DNA of 34,726 bases from Taibaiella sp. (GTDB lineage: Bacteria; Bacteroidota; Bacteroidia; Chitinophagales; Chitinophagaceae). The notes below the pieces were generated by a model, which did not search any database, had not been told where the DNA came from, and saw nothing but the letters and a program-made list of their open reading frames with translations. The stretch lies in the NCBI GenBank assembly GCA_021740995.1, contig JAIOYR010000040.1, forward strand, positions 1 through 34,726, given 5' to 3'. The position numbers and the translations under genes are program-made. Below are positions 1 through 7,811 of this stretch, piece by piece. Each line of letters starts with the position of its first letter. Positions within the stretch are counted from its first letter, which is position 1.

Positions 1-434
1 CCCATTGGTCCCATTGGTCCCGCAGGACCTGCTGGACCGTTAAGCGCATTCAGCGCAAATGGTACACTTAATAATTGACTGGCACCCAGACTGGTGTATG
101 AAGTGCCACCTGCAGGGTCTATTTCTACCTGCATGTATTTATCTCCGGTACCCCATGCAACTGTAGCAAACGTACCGCTCACTACGGTGCCAGTACCTAC
201 TGCTACATTGTAGAGGCCATAAGCATTGGTCGTAGTGGTATGCGTTTCCTGATATACGGTTGTTCCCGTTGCAGAGCCATCCTTGATGGTAAGTCTGAGG
301 CTTAGTGATGCACTTGCCAGCGGAGCACCTGTGCTGTTTCGTGCTACACCCTGATAATTAAACTTTTGGGGTGCCTGCGCCCATGCTCCGTAGCACGAAA
401 GAAATAAAAAGGCGGATAGTATTATTTTTTTCAT
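1..434 (-). CDS. Secreted collagen-like (Gly-X-Y) protein, partial (3' end outside window)
   Basis: Reading from the ATG at 434 gives an open frame that runs off the left edge, so only the first 144 residues are visible. It begins with a signal peptide (MKKIILSAFLFLSC...AWAQ), then has a domain opening with QKFNYQGVARN and ending LLSVPFALNA. This layout is common in Bacteroidota surface proteins that carry collagen-like or trimeric tail regions. The last visible residues are Gly-X-Y triplets (GPAGPAGPMGPMG), so a collagen-like stalk probably begins at the edge. The gene starts 29 bp after the stop of the upstream minus-strand gene and probably shares its transcript. A role in surface attachment is inference; a phage tail-fibre-like role is less likely given the signal peptide. 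Confidence 0.75.
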   Translation of the reverse strand, partial: MKKIILSAFLFLSCYGAWAQAPQKFNYQGVARNSTGAPLASASLSLRLTIKDGSATGTTVYQETHTTTTNAYGLYNVAVGTGTVVSGTFATVAWGTGDKYMQVEIDPAGGTSYTSLGASQLLSVPFALNALNGPAGPAGPMGPM

Positions 435-463
435 AAGTTTCGTTTTGTAGGTTAAAAATCGGT

Positions 464-979
464 TTAGTTTAATTTTTGGATTTTATAAGTTGCAGACTCT
501 TCATTATTCCCTTTTGTTTTGTACATCACTTGCAGCATGTATGTAGCGCAGGCAAGGTCTTTTATATTTAGTTGTTGGGTAGTTGTTCCTGAATTCACTT
601 CTATTGCTTTTTCCTGAATCACTCTACCCAGCAGATCGGAGAGCCGGTAAGTCAGTGTGCCCTGTGCAGGTGCATTGAACTGTAGGTTAACGAGAGCGCT
701 GGATGGATTCGGAAACACATCGAGTCTTGGCGCTAGCGTATTATCTGCAATTTCTGTAGTGCCTGAAGTGGGTTGCAGGACGCCTTGTGTAACGACAATG
801 GATGAGGACGTATAAGTACTTACCATTGTCTCACCTATAGACCATTCAAAGGTATTGCCCCCGGCAGTGCCAGAGCCCCCGTTAGCATTCAGTACACTTG
901 GACCTATACTTTGGCCTCTTACATTGGGCGATGCTGCCAGCATAGCCAGGATACACGATAAGATAAAGTTTGATTTCAT
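464..979 (-). CDS. Small secreted protein with T9SS type A sorting domain
   Basis: A 171-residue protein. Residues 1-23 form a signal peptide (MKSNFILSCILAMLAASPNVRG). A short glycine-rich region follows (GGNTFEWSIGETMVST, then VTQGVLQPT), as seen in many Bacteroidota T9SS cargo proteins. Residues ~85-171 form a C-terminal type A sorting domain with the hallmark LDVFPNPSS, LSDLLGRVI and ATYMLQV segments. It is therefore expected to cross the outer membrane by the type IX system. There is almost nothing between signal and sorting domain, so its own function is unclear. It lies 29 bp upstream of the collagen-like gene on the same strand, and a good Bacteroidota promoter precedes it. Confidence 0.8.
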   Translation of the reverse strand: MKSNFILSCILAMLAASPNVRGQSIGPSVLNANGGSGTAGGNTFEWSIGETMVSTYTSSSIVVTQGVLQPTSGTTEIADNTLAPRLDVFPNPSSALVNLQFNAPAQGTLTYRLSDLLGRVIQEKAIEVNSGTTTQQLNIKDLACATYMLQVMYKTKGNNEESATYKIQKLN

Positions 980-1047
980 AAGGTTGGTTTTTATACTTGC
1001 CTGAAAATTAGATGTATATAATAAAGGTAGGAAAAATATTTAATGTA

Positions 1048-1078
1048 CAAATTTATTTTTTTTAATTAAAAATCACAA
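1048..1078 (-). promoter_or_regulatory. Bacteroidota-type promoter for the sorting-domain/collagen-like operon
   Basis: On the minus strand a -7 element TAAATTTG (1055 to 1048) fits the TAnnTTTG consensus. A -33 TTG (1078 to 1076) lies 20 bp upstream. The start codon at 979 leaves a leader of roughly 60 bases. Confidence 0.5.
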
Positions 1079-1150
1079 TACACCTGCTTACATTTCCATG
1101 TATAACGTAGGTAGTATTTTTCCGTTAATTATCTTGGATGAAATGCCAGC

Positions 1151-2377
1151 TTAAGCTAAAAGCATGTAAACGGGATTGTTGCCGTAGTCGTATGGTATGT
1201 GGGCGAGCGAGCTGATTTTATTTGTTAGTATGAGATTTGCACGTTTGCCAGGTTTTATCGTTCCCATCTCATTTTCCAGCTCCATAGCTGCTGCACCATT
1301 TATGGTTACAGCATTTATTGCTTCGTCTGGCGTCATTTTCAGTTGTGTGCATGCTATTGAAAGTAGCAGCGGTACGTTGCCCGATGGGCATGAGCCGGGA
1401 TTATAATCAGTGGCCAAACATACGGGCAGACCTGCATCTATTATTTTCCGTGCCGGCTGGTACTGTATACCCAGAAAAAACGCTGCTCCAGGTAACAATA
1501 CCGGCATTGTATTACTGCCCAGCAATGCTGCTATTTCCGCTTCGCCTACACATTCCAGATGGTCTACACTTAGCGCTTGGTGCTTTACCCCGGTCTGCAC
1601 ACCGCCGGAGTAGTGGAGCTGATTGGCATGTATTTTTGGTTTTAGTCCGTATTTCCATCCCGCCTCCAAAAGGCGTTCGGTCTCTGGAATTCCAAAAAAT
1701 CCTTCTTCGCAAAAAACATCCATATAGTCTGCAAGACCTTCCCCTGCTATTGCAGGCAACATGGTGTCGATAATTAATTTTATGTAGCCTTCTTTATTTT
1801 GTTTGTACTCGGCAGGGTAGGCATGTGCTGCCAGAAAGGAAGCTTTAACTGGTATGCTTACTTTTTCTTTGAGTCGGCGTATTACCCGCAACATTTTCAG
1901 CTCTCCTTCGAGGCACAGACCATAGCCACTTTTTATTTCAATTGCACCTGTTCCCTGTGCCATTACTTTTTGCAGGCGTTCCAGGCTTTGGTCATACAAT
2001 TGCTCTTCATCCATGTCATTGAGCCTGCGTGCCGAGTTAAGAATACCGCCCCCACGTCTTGCTATTTCTTCGTAACTTATTCCTTTAATCCGGTCTACAA
2101 ATTCACCCTCTCGCGGTGCTGCAAAAACAATATGCGTATGGCTGTCGCACCATGCAGGTAGTACCAGTCGTCCTGTGGCATCTATAATTTCATCAGCATT
2201 GGATTCACGGAGTTGATCCATGTAGCCGAAACTATGTATCAATCCATTTTCTGCTAATAGCCAGGCATTTTCAATTTTTGGAACTGTAGCCATGTCAGCT
2301 CCTGCTAATCGATTGATAGAAGATGAATCGGATTCTGTCTGGTGCAGTTCTTTTATATTGGTTATGAGTGTGCGCAT
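1151..2377 (-). CDS. hutI: Imidazolonepropionase (histidine degradation)
   Basis: A 408-residue amidohydrolase-superfamily enzyme that hydrolyses 4-imidazolone-5-propionate to N-formimidoyl-L-glutamate, the third step of histidine breakdown in the cytoplasm. Visible signatures: the metal-binding HxH in CDSHTH (residues 77-82), the EIKSGYGL segment, the IHANQLHYSGG histidine segment, VDHLE, and the C-terminal ATDYNPGSCPS plus KPGKRANL typical of HutI. The frame can be extended to a TTG at 2401, but the ATG at 2377 gives the normal MRTLITNI start and is preferred. It follows the PorW-like gene by 24 bp, so it may be read from that transcript. No other hut gene is in the window. Confidence 0.93.
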   Translation of the reverse strand: MRTLITNIKELHQTESDSSSINRLAGADMATVPKIENAWLLAENGLIHSFGYMDQLRESNADEIIDATGRLVLPAWCDSHTHIVFAAPREGEFVDRIKGISYEEIARRGGGILNSARRLNDMDEEQLYDQSLERLQKVMAQGTGAIEIKSGYGLCLEGELKMLRVIRRLKEKVSIPVKASFLAAHAYPAEYKQNKEGYIKLIIDTMLPAIAGEGLADYMDVFCEEGFFGIPETERLLEAGWKYGLKPKIHANQLHYSGGVQTGVKHQALSVDHLECVGEAEIAALLGSNTMPVLLPGAAFFLGIQYQPARKIIDAGLPVCLATDYNPGSCPSGNVPLLLSIACTQLKMTPDEAINAVTINGAAAMELENEMGTIKPGKRANLILTNKISSLAHIPYDYGNNPVYMLLA

Positions 2378-2401
2378 GGTAGATGGAAAGTATTGCAGCA
2401 A

Positions 2402-5400
2402 TTATTTGGAATAATAGGTACTGAAGAACGACTGATAGTCGTCAGCTTTTTTATCAGCGAACATCTTTTTATAGTTGTTTGCAGAGATAATATAGATGTT
2501 TACTTCACCGGGCTTATAGTTGTTCAAAGCAGGTGAAAGAATCAGGTCGTCCATATATGTTTTTGCAAGAGCTGCATTACTGAATTTTTTCACCTGCACT
2601 ACGCTCTGTGTCATGCTAAATAAATCTATAATTAGCTCAAGGTGTGCATCTGCATATTTTGCAGAATCAAATCTGTAAATAGCTTTTTTGAGTCCGGCAG
2701 TGCGGGAGTCAAGACCAGGTAAGACTGCTATCAGGTAATGCTCACTTTCTGCCTGATACGAATACACTTTAGGCGCTTCGGGTATCACCGGTTCGGGTGG
2801 TAAAGCAGGCAATGGGGTAGCAGGTGTATCTTTTACTTCTTTCTTTTTTGCATCGGCAATACTTGGAGGAGGTGATCCCTCTTTATACCACGATGGTTTG
2901 CCGCCATTGCGAACATCATTGATATAAGCATAGACGCTTTTTGCCCATGGCGTAAGGGAGTCTGATTGGTTTTTTTTAATAAACTTGGATATTACAGTGT
3001 CTGCCATGTCGAAATTTCCGGAGCCGGCATAGGCCATTGCCTCGGTTACCTCAAAGCGTTTTTTGTATACCGGATGGTCGAATTTTTTCTTTGCTATATC
3101 AGTACGCATCAACACTTCGGTATACTGATGCTGCATCAGCAGCGCATAGGTCTCGTCGAAATAAGAGGAGACCTCCGTAGTGTTTTCATTGACCGGCTTG
3201 CTTTCACTTTGTTTGGGGTTCAGCATTTTAGCATACTGCGATCTTGGATACTTTGAGAGCAGTTCATTGCTGTATTCCTGTGCTTTATCCAGTTTGTTTT
3301 GCTTTACAGCAATCTGATATCTAAGAAACAATTCTTCTTCTTTCTGACTGTGAGCAGGGTATCTTTTGTTAAGCGTATCTAACGTATGCAATGCCTGATT
3401 ATAGTCTTCCAGTTGCTTCACGTAAGCCTGCGCCAAAAGGATATAAGCCTTTTGCTGAATTTTAATGGACTGTTCTTTTTGTTGTGGCGTGTTAGGGATT
3501 CTTGCTAAAAGGCTTGCTTCGGTTGGTGCGCCTTTTTCGCCTGAAACAGTGCTTTCATCTTTATCTTCATCTTCGGAGGAAGTACCGTCAGCCTTAGGTG
3601 CGCCGGTCAGAGGGGCAGCTGCTGCACGTCTCCAGTTGTCAGTAAGCGGTCGGTTACCCCATTTGCGTTTGAAGTCGGTAGTACCCTGAGACACTAATGT
3701 AGGGTTTGCGAAGTACCAGCTGGCAGTTCCGGCTTTTTCAGGTTCAGGTTCTGCCGGTACAGCGCTTGCTGTTGATGCATCTTCCGCCCTTAACAAGCTG
3801 TCTTGCTTTTTCTTTTCCAGGTCGCGCAGGTAGCGACGCACCACAGCTTGCTGCTCTTTTTTGCTCATTTCAGCAAGTGCAAGTAAACTATCCTGCTCAT
3901 GAATGGTAGCTGAAGGCCCTGAGATTTCATTGAGACCAGTACTTCTTTGAACTGCCGCCGCTACTGCTTTGTCTTTAGATGCAGCGCCCGAATATTTTGC
4001 GGCACTATCGTAAGCGTTCTTAGCATAAGCATATCGGGATGTTGAATAGTATACATCCCCAAGTGCTGCAAATGAAAGTGCTTTTTGCTTTTTGGTTGCT
4101 TTTGGAGTGGCAGTGCTTTTTGTAAAGTAAGTAACTGCTTCTTCATTTTTACTGGCTTTTACTGCCAACTGGCCCAGTACATAGTATACCTGATCATAGT
4201 ACCCGGTATATTTGCCGTCCTTCAGTATTTTCTTTAAGGGGGTCATCGCGTCTGCTACTTGTTGTCCGGCCATCAGCTTGTTGTAGGCAATGTATTTACG
4301 CGTATAAAAATCCATTTCTATTTTAGGGAAGTGTTCCAGCACCTCTTCAAAGCTTTCGGCTGCTTCGGCATAGTCACCGCTTCTCATTAGCAACTGACCA
4401 TTGAGGAAAGCGATTCGCAATCTGAGTGATTCAGGCAGATAGTTGTCGTTTACGGCTATTGTTAGCTGCTTTGAGGCTTCAGCATAATTATCGAGCTTGA
4501 GATATGCAAATGCTTTTTCTACTGCAAGGCGTCCTTTGAGGTTATCCGGCAAATTAGCATCATATTCCAGCAAAGACAAAACAGACTCGGCGTTTTCTAC
4601 CTGACCGGCTGTGGCATAGGTGCGTGCCAGCCACAAAATAGCATCTTCATTTACAGATTTGTGTTGTAAAAAGTTGAGCTTAGATTTTTTCTTCTTGTCA
4701 AGTATCGAGGGGCCATCCTTCGATTTGCCTGAAGAGCTGTATCCACCTTTCTTTTTGCCTTTTTTGTTTTTTTCTTTCTGGTTGTTGCTGATAATATATC
4801 GGAATGCAATTGAAGCATTTTCGTAACTCCCTTTGTAGTAGTAGGCTTGCCCCAGCAACAGATACATGTCATCCGACCATTTTATACGGGGGTCATGTAT
4901 CTGTATACCTACAGAAACCTTGCGTATTATGCTGTCCATGTCTGATGCCAGAATAGATGAGTCTTTATTGGGGTCGAAGGGGAAAATGCCTATCAGGGAG
5001 TCATAGTTTTCTTTTTTTATCCGTTGCATATTCTGCTCGGCTTCATCCATTTTTCTGTTGGCATTGAAGTAATAGTTGTAGTGTGTAAAAGAGTTTTGGG
5101 TGGTTTTTCGTACAGGGCCCCATTTCTTTTTTAGCATAGATTTATTAGACCATGCTTCCCTTTCCTTTTTTTGTTTCAGATCTATTTTCAGTTTCAGATC
5201 TTCCATTTTCTTTTTCTCCTTGGTTTTGGCAAGTTTATCTTTACTTTCCTTCTTTTTTGCCAAACTGTCCGTTCTTGCTTTTCTCACCAGCTTCACGCTG
5301 TCCATATATTTGGCTCTCGATTTTTTTGTGCTATCCAGTATGCGTGTACGGGATATCTTAGCACTATCAAGCGAGCGTTTCCTCACAGATGCTATAGCAT

Positions 5401-6232
5401 CTCTTTTCTCTTTTTGTACTGCTTTTATACTGTCTGAGTGGTGCCTTCTTACCAGGGTTACACTATCGGTGTATCGTTTACTTGATTTGTATTTTTTTAC
5501 TTTTGCGAGGCTGTCTGTGCGGTGTTTTTGTACCGTCTTTATGCTGTCTGTTCGCGTTTTTCGCATTTGAGCTACACTATCTGTGGTGTGCTTCCGGAGC
5601 TCCTGTACAGAGTCCATTCGGGCCTGTCTGGTTTTCTGTATTGCTTTTGTTTTTGCTGTTTTAGATTTGGTAACACTATCCTTATATTTTTTGCTATCCT
5701 TATATTTTCGGATTGACGCAGTGCTGTCAGTGATTTTTTTTCTGGCTTTGGCATTACTGTCAGTTTTGTGTGCACGTAATTGCTGCACAGAGTCAAGGCG
5801 TGCTTGTCTTGAACTTTGTAAGGCTTTTGTTTTTGTGTTTTTGGATTTTGTTACGCTATCTCTGTATTTTTTGCTTTCTTTATATTTTCGGACGGAGGCA
5901 GTACTATCTGCTATTTTTTTTCTGGCTTTTGCAGTGCTGTCGGTTTTGTGTTTGCGTGCCAGTGCGGTGCTGTCTGCTAGGTGCTTGCGTGCTTTAGTGG
6001 CGCTATCCAGTTTGTATTCTCTGGCAGTTTTTGCACTATCTATCGTCTTTTGTCTGGCTTTTGTTGTATTTTCTATAGCGTCTTTTTTTGCTTTTGCTAT
6101 ACTATCTGTATGGGCACGGGCAAGCCTTGCGCTGTCTGCGCCGCTCTTTTTGGTCGCCTGAGAATAAGATTCAGCAGGGCTAGATAAAAGAAAAAAAACT
6201 AATACAAAAAATGATATTACACTGAACTTCAA
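2402..6232 (-). CDS. PorW/SprE-like TPR protein with an 11-residue-periodic N-terminal region
   Basis: With a TTG start at 6232 the protein has 1276 residues and begins with a signal peptide (hydrophobic VISFFVLVFFLLSS, then SYSQ). The frame is open to 6349 but has no ATG there, and a promoter sits inside that extension, so the shorter form is chosen. Residues ~31-336 are a highly charged repeat with DS every 11 residues. Residues ~380-600 contain FTHYNYYFNANRK, a DDMYLLLGQAYYYKGSYENA helix pair and further TPRs, resembling the PorW/SprE T9SS/gliding protein. More TPR-like helices follow. The C-terminal ~110 residues (YLIAVLPGLDSRTA... to FFSTYYSK) form a compact alpha/beta tail. SprE/PorW is a periplasmic lipoprotein needed for T9SS; here no lipobox cysteine is seen after the signal, which is unusual. 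The family call is by motif recall only. Confidence 0.7.
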   Translation of the reverse strand: MKFSVISFFVLVFFLLSSPAESYSQATKKSGADSARLARAHTDSIAKAKKDAIENTTKARQKTIDSAKTAREYKLDSATKARKHLADSTALARKHKTDSTAKARKKIADSTASVRKYKESKKYRDSVTKSKNTKTKALQSSRQARLDSVQQLRAHKTDSNAKARKKITDSTASIRKYKDSKKYKDSVTKSKTAKTKAIQKTRQARMDSVQELRKHTTDSVAQMRKTRTDSIKTVQKHRTDSLAKVKKYKSSKRYTDSVTLVRRHHSDSIKAVQKEKRDAIASVRKRSLDSAKISRTRILDSTKKSRAKYMDSVKLVRKARTDSLAKKKESKDKLAKTKEKKKMEDLKLKIDLKQKKEREAWSNKSMLKKKWGPVRKTTQNSFTHYNYYFNANRKMDEAEQNMQRIKKENYDSLIGIFPFDPNKDSSILASDMDSIIRKVSVGIQIHDPRIKWSDDMYLLLGQAYYYKGSYENASIAFRYIISNNQKEKNKKGKKKGGYSSSGKSKDGPSILDKKKKSKLNFLQHKSVNEDAILWLARTYATAGQVENAESVLSLLEYDANLPDNLKGRLAVEKAFAYLKLDNYAEASKQLTIAVNDNYLPESLRLRIAFLNGQLLMRSGDYAEAAESFEEVLEHFPKIEMDFYTRKYIAYNKLMAGQQVADAMTPLKKILKDGKYTGYYDQVYYVLGQLAVKASKNEEAVTYFTKSTATPKATKKQKALSFAALGDVYYSTSRYAYAKNAYDSAAKYSGAASKDKAVAAAVQRSTGLNEISGPSATIHEQDSLLALAEMSKKEQQAVVRRYLRDLEKKKQDSLLRAEDASTASAVPAEPEPEKAGTASWYFANPTLVSQGTTDFKRKWGNRPLTDNWRRAAAAPLTGAPKADGTSSEDEDKDESTVSGEKGAPTEASLLARIPNTPQQKEQSIKIQQKAYILLAQAYVKQLEDYNQALHTLDTLNKRYPAHSQKEEELFLRYQIAVKQNKLDKAQEYSNELLSKYPRSQYAKMLNPKQSESKPVNENTTEVSSYFDETYALLMQHQYTEVLMRTDIAKKKFDHPVYKKRFEVTEAMAYAGSGNFDMADTVISKFIKKNQSDSLTPWAKSVYAYINDVRNGGKPSWYKEGSPPPSIADAKKKEVKDTPATPLPALPPEPVIPEAPKVYSYQAESEHYLIAVLPGLDSRTAGLKKAIYRFDSAKYADAHLELIIDLFSMTQSVVQVKKFSNAALAKTYMDDLILSPALNNYKPGEVNIYIISANNYKKMFADKKADDYQSFFSTYYSK
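5225..6142 (-). repeat. Hendecad (33 bp) coding repeats with a 180 bp internal tandem duplication
   Basis: This part of the PorW-like gene encodes repeats of the form D-S-x4-R-K-x3. The DS pair recurs at steps of 11 residues for about 25 units; a few steps are 16 or 22 residues. Within it, two consecutive 60-residue blocks (bases 5582-5941) are near-copies, both containing ASxRKYKxSKKYxDSVTKSK and xxRQARxDSVQ. The repeat also causes long open frames on the plus strand, which are shadows. Confidence 0.9.
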
Positions 6233-6320
6233 TCTGATGTTCTTTTCTAATACGTATTTAACGCAGAAAGAGCGCAAATAGTATATTTTATACCTAGTGA
6301 TTGTAATCAACCGCAATTTC

Positions 6321-6349
6321 CAAAAATAGGCAAAAAATGAAATTTTCAA
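6321..6349 (-). promoter_or_regulatory. Promoter of the PorW-like gene
   Basis: On the minus strand TTG (6349 to 6347), an 18 bp spacer and TATTTTTG (6328 to 6321) match the Bacteroidota -33/-7 pattern. Transcription would start near 6315, downstream of the upstream-most TTG codon. This supports translation starting at 6232. Confidence 0.5.
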
Positions 6350-6465
6350 CCATCTTTCGCGGCTGCTACTGATAATTATAAATTAACAAAATGATTTTAC
6401 GATTTTCTGCCGCCAACCTGTAATTTCGACAAGAATGTTATAATTGGAGGATTAATTGTGTGTAT

Positions 6466-6675
6466 ATGAAAAAAGTTACATCGCCGGGGCCGATGAGATA
6501 TGCGGGTCTTGCCACTCAGTGGATGGTAATGTTGCTGGTAGCGGTATGGGGCGGGCATCAGATAGATAAACAGACAAACTGGAAAATACCTTTGTTTTTA
6601 ATTTTATTCCCCTTACTTTCATTGTCCATTTCCTTATGGCAGTTGGTAAAGGAGTTAAATAGTAGTAAAAAATGA
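6466..6675 (+). CDS. AtpZ/AtpI-family small membrane protein
   Basis: About 69-71 residues with two transmembrane helices (residues ~12-30 and ~42-60) separated by a short polar loop GGHQIDKQTN. This is the AtpZ/AtpI pattern of small proteins encoded at the head of F-type ATP synthase operons, where they are linked to c-ring assembly or Mg2+/Ca2+ uptake. The start is uncertain: a GGAGG lies at 6446-6450, better spaced for a GTG at 6460 than for the ATG at 6466. The stop overlaps the next start by 4 bp (ATGA), so the two genes are translationally coupled. No ATP synthase subunit gene follows. Confidence 0.6.
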   Translation: MKKVTSPGPMRYAGLATQWMVMLLVAVWGGHQIDKQTNWKIPLFLILFPLLSLSISLWQLVKELNSSKK

Positions 6676-7049
6676 AGCGGAAGTTTGTAATAGCGATTGT
6701 AATAGTTTTTTTATTGTTGGATGTAACATTCCGCATCATGAAAGTGTATGCACCGGAGTACCACATTGCTGCATTGCAAATAGCTAATATAATCATGGCG
6801 GCACTTTCATTGGCCGCATACACTTTGGTGAATAAGCAAATAGTGGGAAGACCTCATGCTTTTGTAAGGGGCGTATATAGTGCATCATTGCTCAAGCTTA
6901 TGGTATGTATGTTTGGGGTATTGATATATGTGGTTCTGAATAAAAGTCACATACACAAAGCTTCTGTATTTGTGTTGTTTGGTGTATATGCTGCATATTC
7001 AATAGTAGAAACAATATTATTGTCTAGAACAGCGAAGAAAGAAAAGTAA
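6672..7049 (+). CDS. Four-helix membrane protein, AtpI-like position
   Basis: A 125-residue protein with four predicted membrane helices (roughly residues 5-21, 34-52, 68-88, 97-115) and a positively charged C-terminus (RTAKKEK). I do not recognise a defined family motif. In several Bacteroidota a protein of this size and topology sits between AtpZ and the ATP synthase a subunit, so an accessory role in ATP synthase assembly is the best guess. Here the next gene is a SprT-like protease, so that context is lost. It overlaps the upstream gene by 4 bp. Confidence 0.6.
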   Translation: MKRKFVIAIVIVFLLLDVTFRIMKVYAPEYHIAALQIANIIMAALSLAAYTLVNKQIVGRPHAFVRGVYSASLLKLMVCMFGVLIYVVLNKSHIHKASVFVLFGVYAAYSIVETILLSRTAKKEK

Positions 7050-7109
7050 AAATATCTCTTGTGCGCTGCATGCGGGAGTTGATGAGTAATCAGAAAATAT
7101 TTCTAAAAA

Positions 7110-7751
7110 ATGAAAAAGCAGGAAAAATCATTCAGCTTTCTGTCGCAGTTTTTACCGAATGGTGCTTACGAGCAGGTAGCTCCATTTTTTAGTTCGCATA
7201 CTATTCACCTTACACTCACCAATGAGCGCAGGTCTGTGCTTGGCGACTACCGGCATCCTACCCCCGATGTGCCTTGTCATCGCATCAGCATTAACGCAAA
7301 CCTGAATCCTTATAGTTTTTTGATAACCCTGCTGCATGAGTTAGCGCACCTCTTTACTTTTGTTCATTTTCACCACAAGGCAGCACCGCATGGCAATGAA
7401 TGGAAGACCCAGTTCAGGCATATACTTATCCCCTTCATGGGTAAAAGGTTTTTCCCGTCAGACGTGGAGAAAGCATTATCTGCTTACCTGCACAATCCTG
7501 CTGCCAGTACCTGCACCGATGCTGAGTTATTCAAAGCATTGTATAGATATGATGAACACAAACCTGGTTTCAAACTCGTAGACGATGTTGGTATGAACCA
7601 GTTTTTTGAGACAGAAGACGGAGAAGTTTACCAGAAGTTGCAAAAGTTGCGTACACGTACAAAGTGCCGCAACATAAACAACGGCAAAATGTATCTGTTT
7701 CAGGGGATAGTAGAAGTGAAAGCTACCCGTAGAAAACCAGAATATGCCTGA
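7110..7751 (+). CDS. SprT-like zinc metalloprotease domain protein
   Basis: A 213-residue protein with the SprT-type zinc site HELAH at residues 76-80 and a third candidate ligand in APHGNEWK (His94). The C-terminal ~50 residues have a strand-rich pattern (KLRTRTKCRNINNGKMYLF) that resembles the SprT C-terminal region but lacks the usual four zinc-ribbon cysteines. Substrates of bacterial SprT proteins are poorly known; eukaryotic relatives (Spartan) cut DNA-protein crosslinks. It is 60 bp downstream of the membrane-protein pair and convergent with the hybrid kinase gene. The ATG at 7110 is preceded by an A-rich stretch, common for Bacteroidota starts. Confidence 0.75.
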   Translation: MKKQEKSFSFLSQFLPNGAYEQVAPFFSSHTIHLTLTNERRSVLGDYRHPTPDVPCHRISINANLNPYSFLITLLHELAHLFTFVHFHHKAAPHGNEWKTQFRHILIPFMGKRFFPSDVEKALSAYLHNPAASTCTDAELFKALYRYDEHKPGFKLVDDVGMNQFFETEDGEVYQKLQKLRTRTKCRNINNGKMYLFQGIVEVKATRRKPEYA

Positions 7752-7811
7752 TGTTTATTGATATCTAACTATTCTTTTATTGTCTGATAATTGCGCTCGC
7801 ATTTTAGCTTG

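Noticed and set aside
5100-6187. Long plus-strand open frames opposite the PorW-like gene
   Set aside because: They arise from the low-complexity 11-mer coding repeats and encode Phe/Leu/Ser/Cys-rich nonsense.
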